This document shows, piece by piece, positions 35,769 to 47,109 of a stretch of DNA of 64,000 bases. The stretch is from Artocarpus heterophyllus (Eukaryota > Streptophyta > Magnoliopsida > Rosales > Moraceae). Position numbers and translations under genes: made by a program. The first letter of the stretch is position 1. Each line of letters opens with the position of its first letter. The notes under the pieces are model-generated. The model saw only the letters and a program-made list of their open reading frames with translations. It was not told the DNA's origin and did not search any database. Location of the stretch: the NCBI GenBank assembly GCA_025403435.1, contig CM046353.1:27527715-27591714 (forward strand). Direction: 5' to 3'.

Positions 35769-37911
35769 TGTGACGCCCCGAAATGTATTTAAAGTTAATG
35801 TAATGTAAATGATAAATTAGTGTGCCATAATTAAAGTTTTAACTTTAATTAGATTATTTGGTTGGATTTTGGATTTTTGGTTGCTTTGTTAAATTAATGC
35901 ATTCAAATGATTTCTCATTTGTTTTAAAATGATGTTTTGAGTTTTAAAACACAACAATTCGTAAAATGTTAAAAATACTCCGTTTTACTAAACCGTGGGC
36001 GGCACATGGTTTTCGCACAGTAAAATCGCCCACCGATTTTCTCTATTTATTTCCCTCTTCTCTCTCTCTCTCTCCTCACTCTCCCGCAACACCTCTCTCT
36101 CTCTTCCCTCTCTCTCTCGGCAGCTCCCTCTCTCTCAATCTCTTTCAAAAATTTTTAAAACAAATCCAAATCCAAGCTTCGGGATAGCAAGGAGGAAGCT
36201 CGGGGACGTGATTCGGAAACCGAGAACGCGGATTGAAGCTTCGATTCGAGGTTAGATTTGAAATTTCTAAACTTTTTACAAAATTTTCAATTTTGTGCAT
36301 CTTTGAAATCTAGGTTTGTTTAAGCTTAGAAAACCTTGTGTTTGAGTTAAATGAACTTAGAACAACTAAAATCTAAGCTTAGATTGAAGAAAAACAAATT
36401 GAATTCAAGATTTTTCATTTTTCCCCTCATTTTCTTATTTTTGGATTTTTGAGGATTTTGAGTCAAAATCTTGTTTAAATGAGACCAAACATGTTTTAGT
36501 ATGTTTTTCTATCAAGTATAATTGTTTTTCATGCCTGGGATTTGAGAAAAACAGGTTGGAAACAAGATTTGGATTTTGGGGATCGAGAAACCCGTGGCTA
36601 GGATTTCTGGATTTTCCCTGTTCGGCAGGCCGGAGTGATGATCGGCAGGCCGGTGTTCTTCCGACCGGCAGGCCGAATCTGGGAAATGTTCGGCCGACCG
36701 AACTTTGCTTCCGGCAGGCCGAACTGTGCAGTTTGGCAGGCCGAAGCAGGGCGTCCGGCAGGCCGACTGAGGCATGGAAAATTTTATGATTTTTACCCGT
36801 TTTCACTGTTTTGAACCCAGATTTAAATCCCAACCTTATAGAATGATTTTAAAGGTACAAATGGCACACTAGGACATCATGAAATGATTTAGTAACATAG
36901 AATGTCTCGAACTAGATATTGATCGACTTAGCTTGTATCTAGGATCGTTCGTGGTTCCGTGGAGCTAACGTATAGCGGACCGGGATTGCGGTGTGAGGCA
37001 CCGACACGAGTATTGAGGTAGGACTTTTATCCTATTTCTTTGGTAGCCTGGTTTTGAAATGATTTACCTTTGAAAATGATTTCTATCAGAATGTTTTCAA
37101 CGGTTGTTTGAAAATGGTTTTATCGGTTATATTTTAATATACCGTGATCTGAAATAAATTTCATAATAAATGTAATTGACAACACTCGGTAATTGGGTTT
37201 TGAATGATAATGATAATAAACACATGGGCATGATGCCATATCAGAGATCGGGTCGTGTAGCGATCGACCTTGGGGGCAGGTCCCGAAACCCAGCTGGGCC
37301 ACTACGGTGGTGATATCATGGTTTGCCTAGGTAAAAGTAAATTGGTGTTTTGATTTGACGAGTGGACTGTTCTGTGACAGAACGGTTCTACTCAAATTAT
37401 TTATTTATTTATTTATTTAAGTTTCCTTTGAATAACTTCTAATGATGCTATGTTTCCTTGCATTAAATTATTTTATAAAACATAGTCCTACTGAGCCTTT
37501 CGCTCACGTTTTATTGTTTTAAATTTCCCCCCTTTCTAGGTGGTTTCCCATTTAGGTTTGGAGAAGATTCTTCGGACCGAACTCAGGAGCAATAAGAGAG
37601 TTTATTTATATTCTGTATTATTAATCAAGGCATGTAAGATTTAACTTCATTTGTACTTGGACTGTAATTGTATTTATGATATTGTCAGAACCATGTGTGT
37701 GCACAAGTTGTGGGTTGTGGAACCCATATTCGCGGTTTTTATTTAATTTTTATTACCTGCTTAATATTTATAAATTCTTTTATAAAATATGGTGGAAAAT
37801 CTTCTTAATTTTTATTTAATTTGATTCTCAAACTCTCGATTTTTATTTAAATTCTTGTTTAATTAATCTAAACATTCCGCCACGTCACCTCCCGTACTCC
37901 GGGGCGTGACA
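35769..37911 (+). repeat. 5' LTR of the gypsy element
   Basis: 2143 bp. In order it holds a CT-rich stretch (36055-36145), the palindrome array (36624-36766), a conserved block GAGATCGGGTCGTG to GGCCACTACGGTGG (37244-37312), a short (ATTT)n tract, and the end GGGGCGTGACA. It differs from the 3' LTR mostly by transitions. Confidence 0.95.
36624..36766. repeat. Phased palindrome array, about 22 bp period (gypsy 5' LTR)
   Basis: CGGCAGGCCG or a one-base variant starts at 36624, 36644, 36667, 36713, 36735 and 36757. A further related CGGCCGACCG lies at about 36692, giving seven units at 20-24 bp steps. The 3' LTR has the same array at about 43498-43640 with several C-to-T or G-to-A changes. Confidence 0.9.
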
Positions 37912-37914
37912 GAA

Positions 37915-37926
37915 TGGTATCAGAGC
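37915..37926 (+). other. Primer binding site of the gypsy element (tRNA-iMet)
   Basis: TGGTATCAGAGC, complementary to the 3' end of the plant initiator methionine tRNA, begins three bases after the 5' LTR end. Confidence 0.95.
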
Positions 37927-38016
37927 TCAAGGTTATGAACATTGGGAATTGTGCACACATAGGTTTGACAATGAAATACCTCTGACAGTCCAAATTTTGT
38001 TTTCAGAAGTGAGAGA

Positions 38017-38985
38017 ATAGCACCTAGACGTCGTTCGACTACTGACGCCGAGTTCGGAAATGATGAGAGCATGATGAGGTCTATGTTTGCGGCTTTCCGG
38101 TAGATGGCAACCAGGGCTAGACCGGAAGACTCCAGTGTTGGTAGTCGGCATGCGTTCTTTAAAGAATTCCGGCGGGCGTCTATTCTGACTTTTGATGGCA
38201 ATGGGGATCCGCAGTTAGCAGAGTATTGGTTGGATTCGATCTTGAAGCATCTAGATACTCTTGGTGTGCCTGAGGAGTATCGTGTGGAATTCGCAGCGTA
38301 TAAGCTCGAGGGTGGCGCCAACACCTGGTGGAAACAAACTAAGCGTCTGGAGCGCGGTGGCGATATTGGTTGGGACAAGTTTGAGGAGCTGTTATATGAT
38401 CGGTATTTTTCGCAGGGGTATAGAGGCCAGAAGGCAGCTGAGTTTTATAGATTGCAGCAGGGTGATCTGTCAGTCTGGGAGTATGAGGCAAAGTTTAATG
38501 AGTTGGCTAGATTTGCTCCATCAGCTGTGGCATCGGAGCGTGAAAAGTGTATTAAGTTTTAGGAGGGACTCAAGGCTCCTATTCGGCGGCAGTTGGTTGC
38601 TCTACGGCTTAGGAGTTTCGGAGAGCTTGTGTCGTCGGCGATCTCCGTGGAGAATGATTACGTGCAGTATTGTGAGGACCGAGCCAAGGCTTCAGGAGGA
38701 CCGCAGAGGAGTGGCAGGAAGAGCATTAGTAGTCGTCCAGCTCTGGGGAAAGGCAAGCAAGGCGGTGCGACCAGTGGCAGTAGCAGTTCATCTGGCAGCG
38801 GGCGCAGCAATCCCTACAGCTTTCATTGTCATTTCTGTCAGCAGCCCGGACACATCAAGAGGAATTGCCCGATCAGGAGTGCTCGTCTTGGATCGCAGAC
38901 CGGGGAGGATGCCGGTCGTTCATCTCAGCCTCAGCCTCAGACCCTACCTCCGCCTCTTCAGTACCCGCAGTTGCAGTATCCGTAG
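38017..38985 (+). pseudogene. gag: Gag of the gypsy element, broken by start loss and stops
   Basis: The Gag frame runs from about 38017, where the probable start reads ATA, through in-frame TAG codons at 38101, 38560 and 38983. It is the same frame as pol, so there is no frameshift. Visible parts are a capsid-like retrotransposon gag domain (from about 38200, with GVPEEYRVEFAAYKLEGGAN and DKFEELLYDRYF, to about 38670) and one CCHC zinc knuckle (C-x2-C-x4-H-x4-C, 38827-38868), then a Q/P-rich linker. Gag would package element RNA into virus-like particles. Each stop differs by one base from CAG. A truncated product from ATG 38104 is possible but would lack the zinc knuckle. Confidence 0.88.
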
Positions 38986-41900
38986 TTCTCTCCTCAGCAA
39001 TTCTCATATCCGGCACGGGGGCAGCAGCCGCAGCATTTTCAGCGCAGTGTTCCTCAGTATCGAGCGCCGAGTGCAGGTAGTGTGCAGTCATCTCCATCTC
39101 AGCAGCATCGGCCGAGTAATCCAGGACCCAGTAATGTCGGTAGAGGAAAAGGAAAGGCGCCAGTGCAGGTTCATGCAATGGCATCTGGAGGGTCAGATTC
39201 TCAGACTGGTAACGCGGTTGTCGACGGTATGATTTTGGTTTCTAGATCTTTAGCTCGCGTTTTATTTGATACCGGTGCCTCTCATTCTCTCATTTCGAGT
39301 TCTTTTGTACATGCCTTGGGATTAGAGGTAGAAGAGTTTAATGAACCCCTAGTCATAACTTCTCCCTTGGGGCGGGTGTGTGTAAATTGTGTGTGTAAAT
39401 CCTGTAAAATAAAGATTGGGGATGAGATTTTGAAAAGTGATTTGATTATACTCCCCATGAGTTCCTATGATGTGATTTTAGGGATGGACTGGTTGTCAAG
39501 ATATAGTGCAGTTGTGGACTACCAACTTAGAAAGGTGACCCTAGTGTCTGATAGGGGGACGGTAATCACTTACCAGGGTGGTAGTGATTGGTTAATGAGT
39601 GAGCGTCTCATGAAGCCGTGTTTAGGAGGGCGAAGGAATCTAGATTGTTTTGCTTTTCTTGCCAATTTGGATTGCGAGCCCTATGTTTCGAGTAGTAGTG
39701 TAGTGATTTCGGTGGTTGATGAGTTCGAGGATGTCTTCCCCGACGAGTTATCAGGGTTACCACCGCATCGGGAGATTGAGTTCGGTATCGAGCTGTTTCC
39801 AGGGACATCACCAATTTCTATGGCACCTTATCGGATGGCGCCAGCAGAAATGAAGGAATTGAGGAAGCAACTTCAGGAGCTTGCTGATAAAGGATATATT
39901 CGGAATAGCACATCTCCGTGGGGAGCACCAGTTTTGTTCGCTAAGAAGCACGATGGGACTCTCAGGTTATGTGTGGATTATTGGCAGCTGAATCGTGTTA
40001 CGGTGAAGAACAAGTATCCCTTGCCTAGGATTGATGAGCTATTTGATCAGTTGGGAGGTTCGCGATACTTCTCGAAGATTGATTTGGGTTCGGGTTATCA
40101 TCAGCTCAGGATCAAGGAAGAGGATATTCCCAAGACAGCTTTTAGGACTCGGTATGGGCACTTCGAGTTTCTGGTCATGTCTTTTGGGTTAACAAATGCT
40201 CCGGCAGCTTTTATGGATCTGATGAACAAGGTATTTAGGCCGTATCTGGATCAATTTGTGATCGTGTTCATCAATGATATTCTTGTGTACTCTAAGACTT
40301 GGGAGGAGCATGAGCAGCATCTTTGGATCGTGCTTCAGACTCTGCGGGAGCACCAGTTGTATGCTAAGAGGGAAAAGTGTGAGTTCTGGTTGACTGAGGT
40401 CAAATTTCTAGGTCATGTCATCTCGGAGCATGGTATTTCAGTGGATCCATCCAAGATTGAAGCTATACTGGAGTGGGAACGACCGAGGAATGTAGCGGAG
40501 ATTCGCAGCTTCTTAGGTCTTGCTGGGTATTACAGGAAATTTGTAAAGGACTTTTCGAACATTGCAGCTCCGTTGATGAGATTGATCAAGAAAAATGTCA
40601 GGTTTGAGTGGGATGAAGATTGTGAGCTTGCTTTTCATGAATTGAAGAACCGGTTGACTTCAGCTCCAGTGTTGGTTATTCCTAGCAGTGACGAGCCGTA
40701 TGAGGTTTATGTGGATGCTTCAGGGCGCGGACTTGGATGCGTGTTGATGCAGCATGGACGTGTAGTTGCATACAGATCGAGACAGCTACGACCTTACGAG
40801 CGAAATTATCCTACTCACGATTTAGAGCTTGCAGCGGTGATCTACGCGCTGAAGGTTTGGAGGTGTTATTTGTATGGAGCGTCGTTTCAGGTCTTCTCCG
40901 ATCATAAGAGTTTGAGGTATTTGTTCACTCAGAGGGATCTCAACTTGAGGCAGCGCAGATGGGTAGAGTACATGGAGGATTATGATTTCGCGTTGCAGTA
41001 TCATCCCGGGAAGGCTAATGTGGTCGCGGACGCGCTTAGCAGGAAGTCTTCAGGGGTTCTCGCTTGTTTGATTTTTGAGGACTGGAGTAGGGATGCGACA
41101 GTGAGTGAGTTTCGGCTACTGTATCATGAAGATGGTGATCGAGTTTCGTTATATCATGTGGAAGCGACTCCAGCTCTTGTTCAGACGGTGAAGCAAAGCC
41201 AGTGGCATGATCAACATTTGCAGGGGATTTGGTCGCGGATTCAAAACGGGGAGCAGTTTGAGGAATGGAGCGTGCATGCAGATGGATCGTTGTACTTTCG
41301 GGAGCGTCTTGCAGTTCTAGTTATCACCGAGGTGACGAAAGCCGTTCTAGACGAAGCTCATAGGTCTCAGTTTGCTATTCATCCAGGGAGCACCAAGATG
41401 TATCGTGATTTGAAGAGGCAGTATTGGTGGAGAGGCATGAAGAAAGATGTTTGTGAGTACGTGGCCAAGTGTTCGACGTGTCTCCAGGTGAAAGTTGAGC
41501 ATCAGAAGCCTGCAGGTCAGCTTCAGCCGCTTCCTATTCCAGGGTGGAAATGGGAGCATGTGACGATGGATTTCCTTACAGGTTTACCGAGGACGGAGCA
41601 GCGGCATGATGCAGTTTGGGTTGTAGTCGACAGGTTGACGAAATTGGCGCATTTCATTCCGTTTAGGTCGACGTGTTCGAGGAAGATTCTTGGGGAGTTG
41701 TATATGCAGAACATTGTGAGGTTGCATGGAGTTCCTTTGTCCATCACCTCTGATCGAGACACCAGGTTTAATGCTAAGTACTGGAGGAGTTTTCAGGAGG
41801 CTTTGGGTACGGATTTGAACTTCAGTACGGCGTTTCATCCTCAGACTGATGGGCAGTCTGAGCGGGTTATCCAGGTTCTCGAGGATATGTTGCGTGCTTG

Positions 41901-42609
41901 TGCGTTGGACTTCGGCGGGAATTGGAAGCAATGTTTGCATTTGGCGGAGTTCGCGTACAACAACAGTTATCAGGCGAGTATCGGTATGGCACCATTTGAG
42001 GCATTGTATGGGCGACCGTGTCGGTCACCTGTGTGTTGGGCCGAGCCGAAAGATAGAGTTATTCTTGGGCCGGATGAGATTCGTGATAGCAACGAGAAAG
42101 TCGCGGTGATTCGAGATCGGTCGAGAGCAGCTCAGAGTCGGCAGAAGAGCTACGCGGATAGGAGACATAGACACTTAGAGTTCGCGGTTGGAGATTTCGT
42201 TCTCTTGAGGGTATCGCCTCGTAAGGGGACTATGCGGTTCGGAGTGAGTGGAAAGCTCGCACCGAGGTATATTGGGCCGTTCGAGATCACTCAGCGTGTT
42301 GGTGTGGTCGCTTATCGGCTTAATCTTCCACCCGAACTTTCCCATGTGCATGATGTGTTTCATGTGTCGATGCTTAGGAAATGTCCACTTGGGCAGGATA
42401 AGATAGTTTCGTTTCGCGATGTACAGGTTCAGGAGGATACGACGTACGAAGAAGTGCCGATTCAGATTATCGACCGGAAAGTGATTAGTTTGCGTCGTCG
42501 TGAGATACCGTTGGTGAAAGTCGTGTGGCAGCATCATGGGGTCGATGAAGCCACTTGGGAATTAGAGTCGAGTATGCGAGAATTGTATCTGCATTTGTTT
42601 TGTTTTTGA
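38986..42609 (+). CDS. pol: Pol polyprotein of the gypsy element (protease, RT, RNase H, integrase)
   Basis: The frame is open from 38986 to TGA-terminated 42609; the first ATG is at 39082 (1175 aa). Domains in order are: aspartic protease with DTGA at 39268; reverse transcriptase, about 39800-40560; RNase H, about 40690-41040 ([28 protein letters not shown]); integrase with the HHCC finger near 41360-41490 and the catalytic D, D, E codons at 41569, 41752 and 41860; a GPF module (about 42240-42330); and a chromodomain-like tail (about 42440-42600) that in chromoviruses directs insertion to heterochromatin. The RT active-site pair reads FIND rather than FIDD (Asn at 40273), which removes a metal-binding aspartate, and a usually conserved Arg is Trp at 39982. 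With the stops in gag it is not expected to be active. No separate start is expected, because Pol is made as Gag-Pol. Confidence 0.92.
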   Translation, partial: FSPQQFSYPARGQQPQHFQRSVPQYRAPSAGSVQSSPSQQHRPSNPGPSNVGRGKGKAPVQVHAMASGGSDSQTGNAVVDGMILVSRSLARVLFDTGASHSLISSSFVHALGLEVEEFNEPLVITSPLGRVCVNCVCKSCKIKIGDEILKSDLIILPMSSYDVILGMDWLSRYSAVVDYQLRKVTLVSDRGTVITYQGGSDWLMSERLMKPCLGGRRNLDCFAFLANLDCEPYVSSSSVVISVVDEFEDVFPDELSGLPPHREIEFGIELFPGTSPISMAPYRMAPAEMKELRKQLQELADKGYIRNSTSPWGAPVLFAKKHDGTLRLCVDYWQLNRVTVKNKYPLPRIDELFDQLGGSRYFSKIDLGSGYHQLRIKEEDIPKTAFRTRYGHFEFLVMSFGLTNAPAAFMDLMNKVFRPYLDQFVIVFINDILVYSKTWEEHEQHLWIVLQTLREHQLYAKREKCEFWLTEVKFLGHVISEHGISVDPSKIEAILEWERPRNVAEIRSFLGLAGYYRKFVKDFSNIAAPLMRLIKKNVRFEWDEDCELAFHELKNRLTSAPVLVIPSSDEPYEVYVDASGRGLGCVLMQHGRVVAYRSRQLRPYERNYPTHDLELAAVIYALKVWRCYLYGASFQVFSDHKSLRYLFTQRDLNLRQRRWVEYMEDYDFALQYHPGKANVVADALSRKSSGVLACLIFEDWSRDATVSEFRLLYHEDGDRVSLYHVEATPALVQTVKQSQWHDQHLQGIWSRIQNGEQFEEWSVHADGSLYFRERLAVLVITEVTKAVLDEAHRSQFAIHPGSTKMYRDLKRQYWWRGMKKDVCEYVAKCSTCLQVKVEHQKPAGQLQPLPIPGWKWEHVTMDFLTGLPRTEQRHDAVWVVVDRLTKLAHFIPFRSTCSRKILGELYMQNIVRLHGVPLSITSDRDTRFNAKYWRSFQEALGTDLNFSTAFHPQTDGQSERVIQVLEDMLRACALDFGGNWKQCLHLAEFAYNNSYQASIGMAPFEALYGRPCRSPVCWAEPKDRVILGPDEIRDSNEKVAVIRDRSRAAQSRQKSYADRRHRHLEFAVGDFVLLRVSPRKGTMRFGVSGKLAPRYIGPFEITQRVGVVAYRLNLPPELSHVHDVFHVSMLRKCPLGQDKIVSFRDVQVQEDTTYEEVPIQIIDRKVISLRRREIPLVKVVWQHHGVDEATWELESSMRELYLHLFCF

Positions 42610-42644
42610 GATGAGTCGTAAATTTCGAGGGCGAAATTTCTTTT

Positions 42645-42657
42645 AGGGGTGGAGAGT
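42645..42657 (+). other. Polypurine tract of the gypsy element
   Basis: AGGGGTGGAGAGT directly precedes the 3' LTR. It is the usual primer site for plus-strand DNA synthesis. Confidence 0.85.
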
Positions 42658-44785
42658 TGTGACGCCCCAAAATGTATTTAAAGTTAATGTAATGTAAATG
42701 ATGAATTAGTGTGCCATAATTAAAGTTTTAACTTTAATTAGATTATTTGGTTGGATTTTGGATTTTTGGTTGTTTTGTTAAATTAATGCATTCAAATGAT
42801 TTCTCATTTGTTTTAAAATGATGTTTTGAGTTTTAAAACACAACAATTCGTAAAATGTTAAAAATACTCCGTTTTACAAAACCATGGGCGGCACATGGTT
42901 TTCGCACAGTAAAACCGCCCACCGATTTTCTCTATTTATTTCCCTCTTCTCTCTCTCTCTCTCCTCACTCTCCCGCAACACCTCTCTCTCTCGGCAGCTC
43001 CCTCTCTCTCAATCTCTTTCAAAAAATTTTAAAACAAATCCGAATCCAAGCTTCGGGATAGCAAGGAGGAAGCTCGGGGACGTGATTCGGCAACCGAGAG
43101 CGCGGATTGAAGCTTCGATTCAAGGTTAGATTCGAAATTTCTAAACTTTTTACAAAATTTTCAATTTTGTGCATCTTTGAAATCTAGGTTTGTTTAAGCT
43201 TAGAAAACCTTGTGTTTGAGTTAAATGAACTTAGAACAACTAGAATCTAAGCTTAGATTGAAGAAAAATAGATTGAATTCAAGATTTTTCATTTTTCCCC
43301 TCATTTTCTTATTTTTGGATTTTTGAGGATTTTGAGTCAAAATCTTGTTTAAATGAGACCAAACATGTTTTAGTATGTTTTTCTATCAAGTATAATTGTT
43401 TTTCATGCCTGGGATTTGAGAAAAACAGGTTGGAAACAAGATTTGGATTTTGGGGATCGAGAAACCCGTGGCTAGGATTTCTGGATTTTCCCTGTTCGGC
43501 AGGCCAGAGTGATGATCGGCAGGCCGGTGTTCTTCCGACCGGTAGGCCGAATCTGGGAAATGTTCGGCCGACCGAACTTTGCTTACGGCAGGCCGAACTG
43601 TGCAGTTTGGCAGGCCAAAGCAGGGCGTCCGGCAGGCCGACTGAGGCATGGAAAATTTTGTGATTTTTACCCGTTTTCACTATTTTGAACCCAGATTTAA
43701 ATCCCAACCTTATAGAATGATTTTAAAGGTACAAATGGCACACTAGGACATCATGAAATGATTTAGTAACATAGAATGTCTCGAACTAGATATTGATCGA
43801 CTTAGCTTGTATCTAGGATCGTTCGTGGTTCCGTGGAGCTAACGTATAGCGGACCGAGATTGCGGTGTGGGGCACCGGCACGAGTATTGAGGTAGGACTT
43901 TTATCCTATTTCTTTGGTAGCCTTGTTTTGAAATGATTTACCTTTGAAAATGATTTCTATTTGAATGTTTTCAACGGTTGTTTGAAAATGGTTTTATCGG
44001 TTATATTTTAATATACCATGATCTGAAATGAATTTCATAATGAATGTAATTGACAACACTCAGTAATTGGGTTTTGAATGATAATGATAATAAACACATG
44101 GGCATGATGCCATATCAGAGATCGGGTCGTGTAGCGATCGACCTTGGGGGCAGGTCCCGAAACCCAGCTGGGCCACTACGGTGGTGATATCATGGTTTGC
44201 CTAGGTAAAAGTAAATTGGTGTTTTGATTTGACGAGTGGACTGTTCTGTGACAGAACGGTTCTACTCAAATTATTTATTTATTTATTTATTTAAGTTTCC
44301 TTTGAATAACTTCTAATGATGCTATGTTTCCTTGCATTAAATTATTTTATAAAACATAGTCTTACTGAGCCTTTCGCTCACGTTTTATTGTTTTAAATTT
44401 CCCTCCTTTCTAGGTGGTTTCCTATTTAGGTTCGGAGAAGATTCTTCGGACCGAACTCAGGAGCAATAGGAGAGTTTATTTATATTCTGTATTATTAATC
44501 AAGGCATGTAAGATTTAACTTCATTTGTACTTGGACTGTAATTGTATTTATGATATTGTCAGAACCATGTGTGTGCACAAGTTGTGGGTTGTGGAACCCA
44601 TATTCGCGGTTTTTATTTAATTTTTATTACCTGCTTAATATTTATAAATTCTTTTATAAAATATGGTGGAAAATCTTCTTAATTTTTATTTAATTTGATT
44701 CTCAAACTCTCGATTTTTATTTAAATTCTTGTTTAATTAATCTAAACATTCCGCCACGTCACCTCCCGTACTCCGGGGCGTGACA
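42658..44785 (+). repeat. 3' LTR of the gypsy element
   Basis: 2128 bp. Same order of parts as the 5' LTR, with a 15-bp deletion in the CT-rich tract. The palindrome array (about 43498-43640) has lost several CpG sites. Confidence 0.95.
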
Positions 44786-44790
44786 AAGGC

Positions 44791-46028
44791 TTTCTATTTT
44801 AACCAAAATGGCTTACTCTAGGATTGCTTAAGTACATAATACGCACATCTACAACAAACACTATATTAGGACATATGTAAACTTGAGTAACATATTAGGT
44901 TGCCAATCACTGATCGATAAGGGACTTATTCGAAATTTATTTTTCTAATAATTATGCTATGGACACCATTCTTTGAACTTTTTTTTTTAAGTTCTCGACT
45001 AATATAGGTTCTTCGAGACAAGCAAGTAAAAAGATTTAATCATAAATCATGTAAAAAATTTAATTACCACTGTATTAGTTTACTTGGGAGAATTATATGG
45101 TTGTGTAACATGAAATTAAATATGCCCATAAATATATATATATATATATATATTGGTAAAAAAAGCCGTGAGAACAAGTTGCCAATACATTATGTATCCT
45201 TAAAACCAAAAGAAATGATATAATGTAGTTGATGAAAAGCGTTCTTTTTTTTTGAAGGATGAAAACCGTTCTTTACTCTACCCAATAAAAAAAACCGTTT
45301 TTGGCAAAATCTTTGTTTAGCCAAATAACCAAATTACTTTGAACTTGTTTTTACTATGCTCTTCTCATTCGCATGCATCGACCTTCATTTTATTATCATT
45401 ACTATTTTTTTTTATAAGCGGATACAAGCAAGACATAAATATACCTTGTCAAGTGGACCTTTCCAAATGCAACTCATGAGGCTCAAGGCTAAGGAATATG
45501 CATCAGGCTCCTTTATTTTTCTATTTTCCTTTTTTAATTAATTAAAAAATAGAAAAGCATGACATCAATTGGCATGAATAGATGTGTGGTTTTGCACACG
45601 ATATTTCTGATCTCTATTAGAGTCCGATGGCCAATACTTTTATATATATATATATATATATAGATGGCGTTGAAGATCCAATTTAAACAAAAAGGACAGA
45701 TTTCAAACATGTAATTTATTATTTTGCTTAGTAAAAACAAGAGGAATATAAATGAGACATCAATTTGAACAAAAAAATACCAAAAAAATTTCGGATTTGG
45801 CTCTTTTAACAAACAAATGTTTTTTTAAGATATGATTCAAAACAGACACAACCAAAATTTTTCTTATTCAATAAAATTATCACTCACATATAGCAATAGA
45901 CATTCACAAGGTGGATCAAAGATTTTGGGTGAAATAATTAAGAAATAAATAAATAAATTAATTAAAAATTACCCAAAGCCGCGATTTCACGTAGCCATAA
46001 TAGAAAATAGACTGGCTTTTATACCAAT
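44791..46028 (-). repeat. Decayed internal region of the copia element
   Basis: Follows the gypsy target duplication and runs to the copia 5' LTR. On the minus strand it should hold leader and gag-pol sequence, but only short blocks near 44900-44790 are suggestive of the end of RT and RNase H. It includes (TA)n runs at about 45129-45152 and 45641-45661. Confidence 0.5.
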
Positions 46029-46608
46029 TGCTGAAAAATTATAACAAATACTAAACAAATAATAATAACTGATGATCTTAATATCAATAACATGAGATTC
46101 TTTCAAGATCATCATCGATCTATTTCTATTTATAGCATGAGTAAAACAATAAAGAAAACATAACTCTATCATGTTAGAATTTATTGTTGTGAGAGCATGA
46201 ACTATCTAAATAAGAATTATAGAATAAAACAATTAAATGGTGTGGGTGATGAATTCACTCTTGTCTCTCTTCTCAATAGGGACTACTATATATAAAATAT
46301 CATCATTATTAAAAGATGATGTATTTATAGGACACCAAAAATATGCCCTAAGCCTATTCAGTCAAGCCTCCAATAGTAGAGAGTTATTTAGTCCAATGGG
46401 CGACTGAAATATTTTGACCAAGGTGAACACCCTGGCCTCAAACAATAATAAAGAATATATAAGTCCATCTCGTTACGGCCCTAGCAATACTATAAATGAC
46501 CAATATAGTCTAAAATATTAGTTGTTATTAACATGCTGTATACAATATGTTTGATATTTATTTGTGAGTTTACGTAATTATGCTAGTGTATATAAAATAA
46601 TTCCATGG
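46029..46608 (-). repeat. 5' LTR of the copia element
   Basis: About 85 percent identical by eye to 34307-34883. Its minus-strand 3' end (CAGCA) is followed within two bases by the primer-site-like TGGTATAAAAGCC. Confidence 0.85.
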
Positions 46609-46613
46609 CGAAA

Positions 46614-47109
46614 AATTATGAAATTTTTAAATTTGAGTTTTTTAGAGGTATACGAAAATTATAAAGAAAAAAAGAAAAAAAAAACTAACTGAATATGTGT
46701 TATTGGGATCTTGGAAAATATCAATGTGTATAGAATATTTTTCAAGGGCTATATAGAGAGAGATTTGTTCCTCTCTTTGTTTCCCTTCATTCGAACCTAA
46801 AACTTTAAACTGAGGTGATTTGATATATGTTTCAAACCATTGTTTGATAAGCAAATAAATTTTAATTTGAACCGAGAATAAAATCTGACCATGCACTTGC
46901 ATACAATGTTGAAAATAATTATTTGAAAAACTTCAGCTTTCTAACCAATATTACAAATCTCATTGAATATGATGGATTTTCATGGGCTTTTATGGATGGG
47001 GAGTGATAACTCTAGATTAGAGAGTTATTTGGCCGCTTTTAGTTAGCGAATATTACTATGTTTTTGAGAAAAATTACATGAAACACCAAATTTTTTCATG
47101 AAAGTATGT
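46614..47109. other. Intergenic sequence with diverged dispersed motif
   Basis: Carries two copies (about 46700-46785 and 46950-47000) of a loosely conserved block with ATGGATTTTCATGGGC- and GATTTGTTCCTCTCTT-like wording. Related blocks occur at about 34195-34250, 48440-48515 and 48915-48995. Confidence 0.3.

Larger units (their letters stand above)
35769..44785 (+). mobile_element. Complete Ty3/gypsy chromovirus-type retrotransposon (Tekay/Del-like)
   Basis: A 9017-bp element has LTRs of 2143 and 2128 bp, TG...CA ends (TGTGACGCCCC... and ...GGGGCGTGACA), a tRNA-iMet primer site, a PPT, and one gag-pol frame in the order Gag, protease, RT, RNase H, integrase, chromodomain-like tail. AAGGC at 35764-35768 and at 44786-44790 is a perfect target duplication. 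By my hand count the LTRs differ at roughly 35-40 positions plus one 15-bp indel (about 1.8 percent), so the insertion is recent. It lies inside the RNase H region of the older copia element. In-frame stops make it non-autonomous today. Clade is judged from long LTRs, the primer site and the C-terminal tail. Confidence 0.95.
34307..46608 (-). mobile_element. Old Ty1/copia element, minus strand, split by a gypsy element
   Basis: Two direct copies of a about 580-bp LTR (34307-34883 and 46029-46608) enclose a decayed internal region. Next to the right LTR, on the minus strand, is TGGTATAAAAGCC, a two-mismatch version of the initiator tRNA-Met primer site. Next to the left LTR is a purine tract AAAGTGGAAGAA, as expected for a PPT. 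RNase H-like residues read LSANQHFE then CDAD and ADDA on the minus strand near 35750-35680. The outer flanks read CGAAG (34302-34306) and CGAAA (46609-46613), a 4-of-5 target duplication. The gypsy element occupies 35769-44785. Without it about 2.1 kb of internal DNA remain, so most of gag-pol is deleted or unreadable. Confidence 0.8.

Noticed and set aside
36624..36766. Regular palindromic repeats as a CRISPR array
   Set aside because: The repeats are only 10-14 bp with 8-12 bp between them, lie inside a plant LTR and are copied in the other LTR; CRISPR arrays are prokaryotic with longer units.
36435..36833. 130-codon minus-strand frames present in both gypsy LTRs
   Set aside because: Their duplication simply follows the LTRs; the RPA/CR-rich part is the palindrome array read as protein.
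38261..39232. 323-codon open frame overlapping gag
   Set aside because: It lies in another frame of the GC-richer gag region, has no recognisable domain, and the true frame carries the capsid domain and zinc knuckle.
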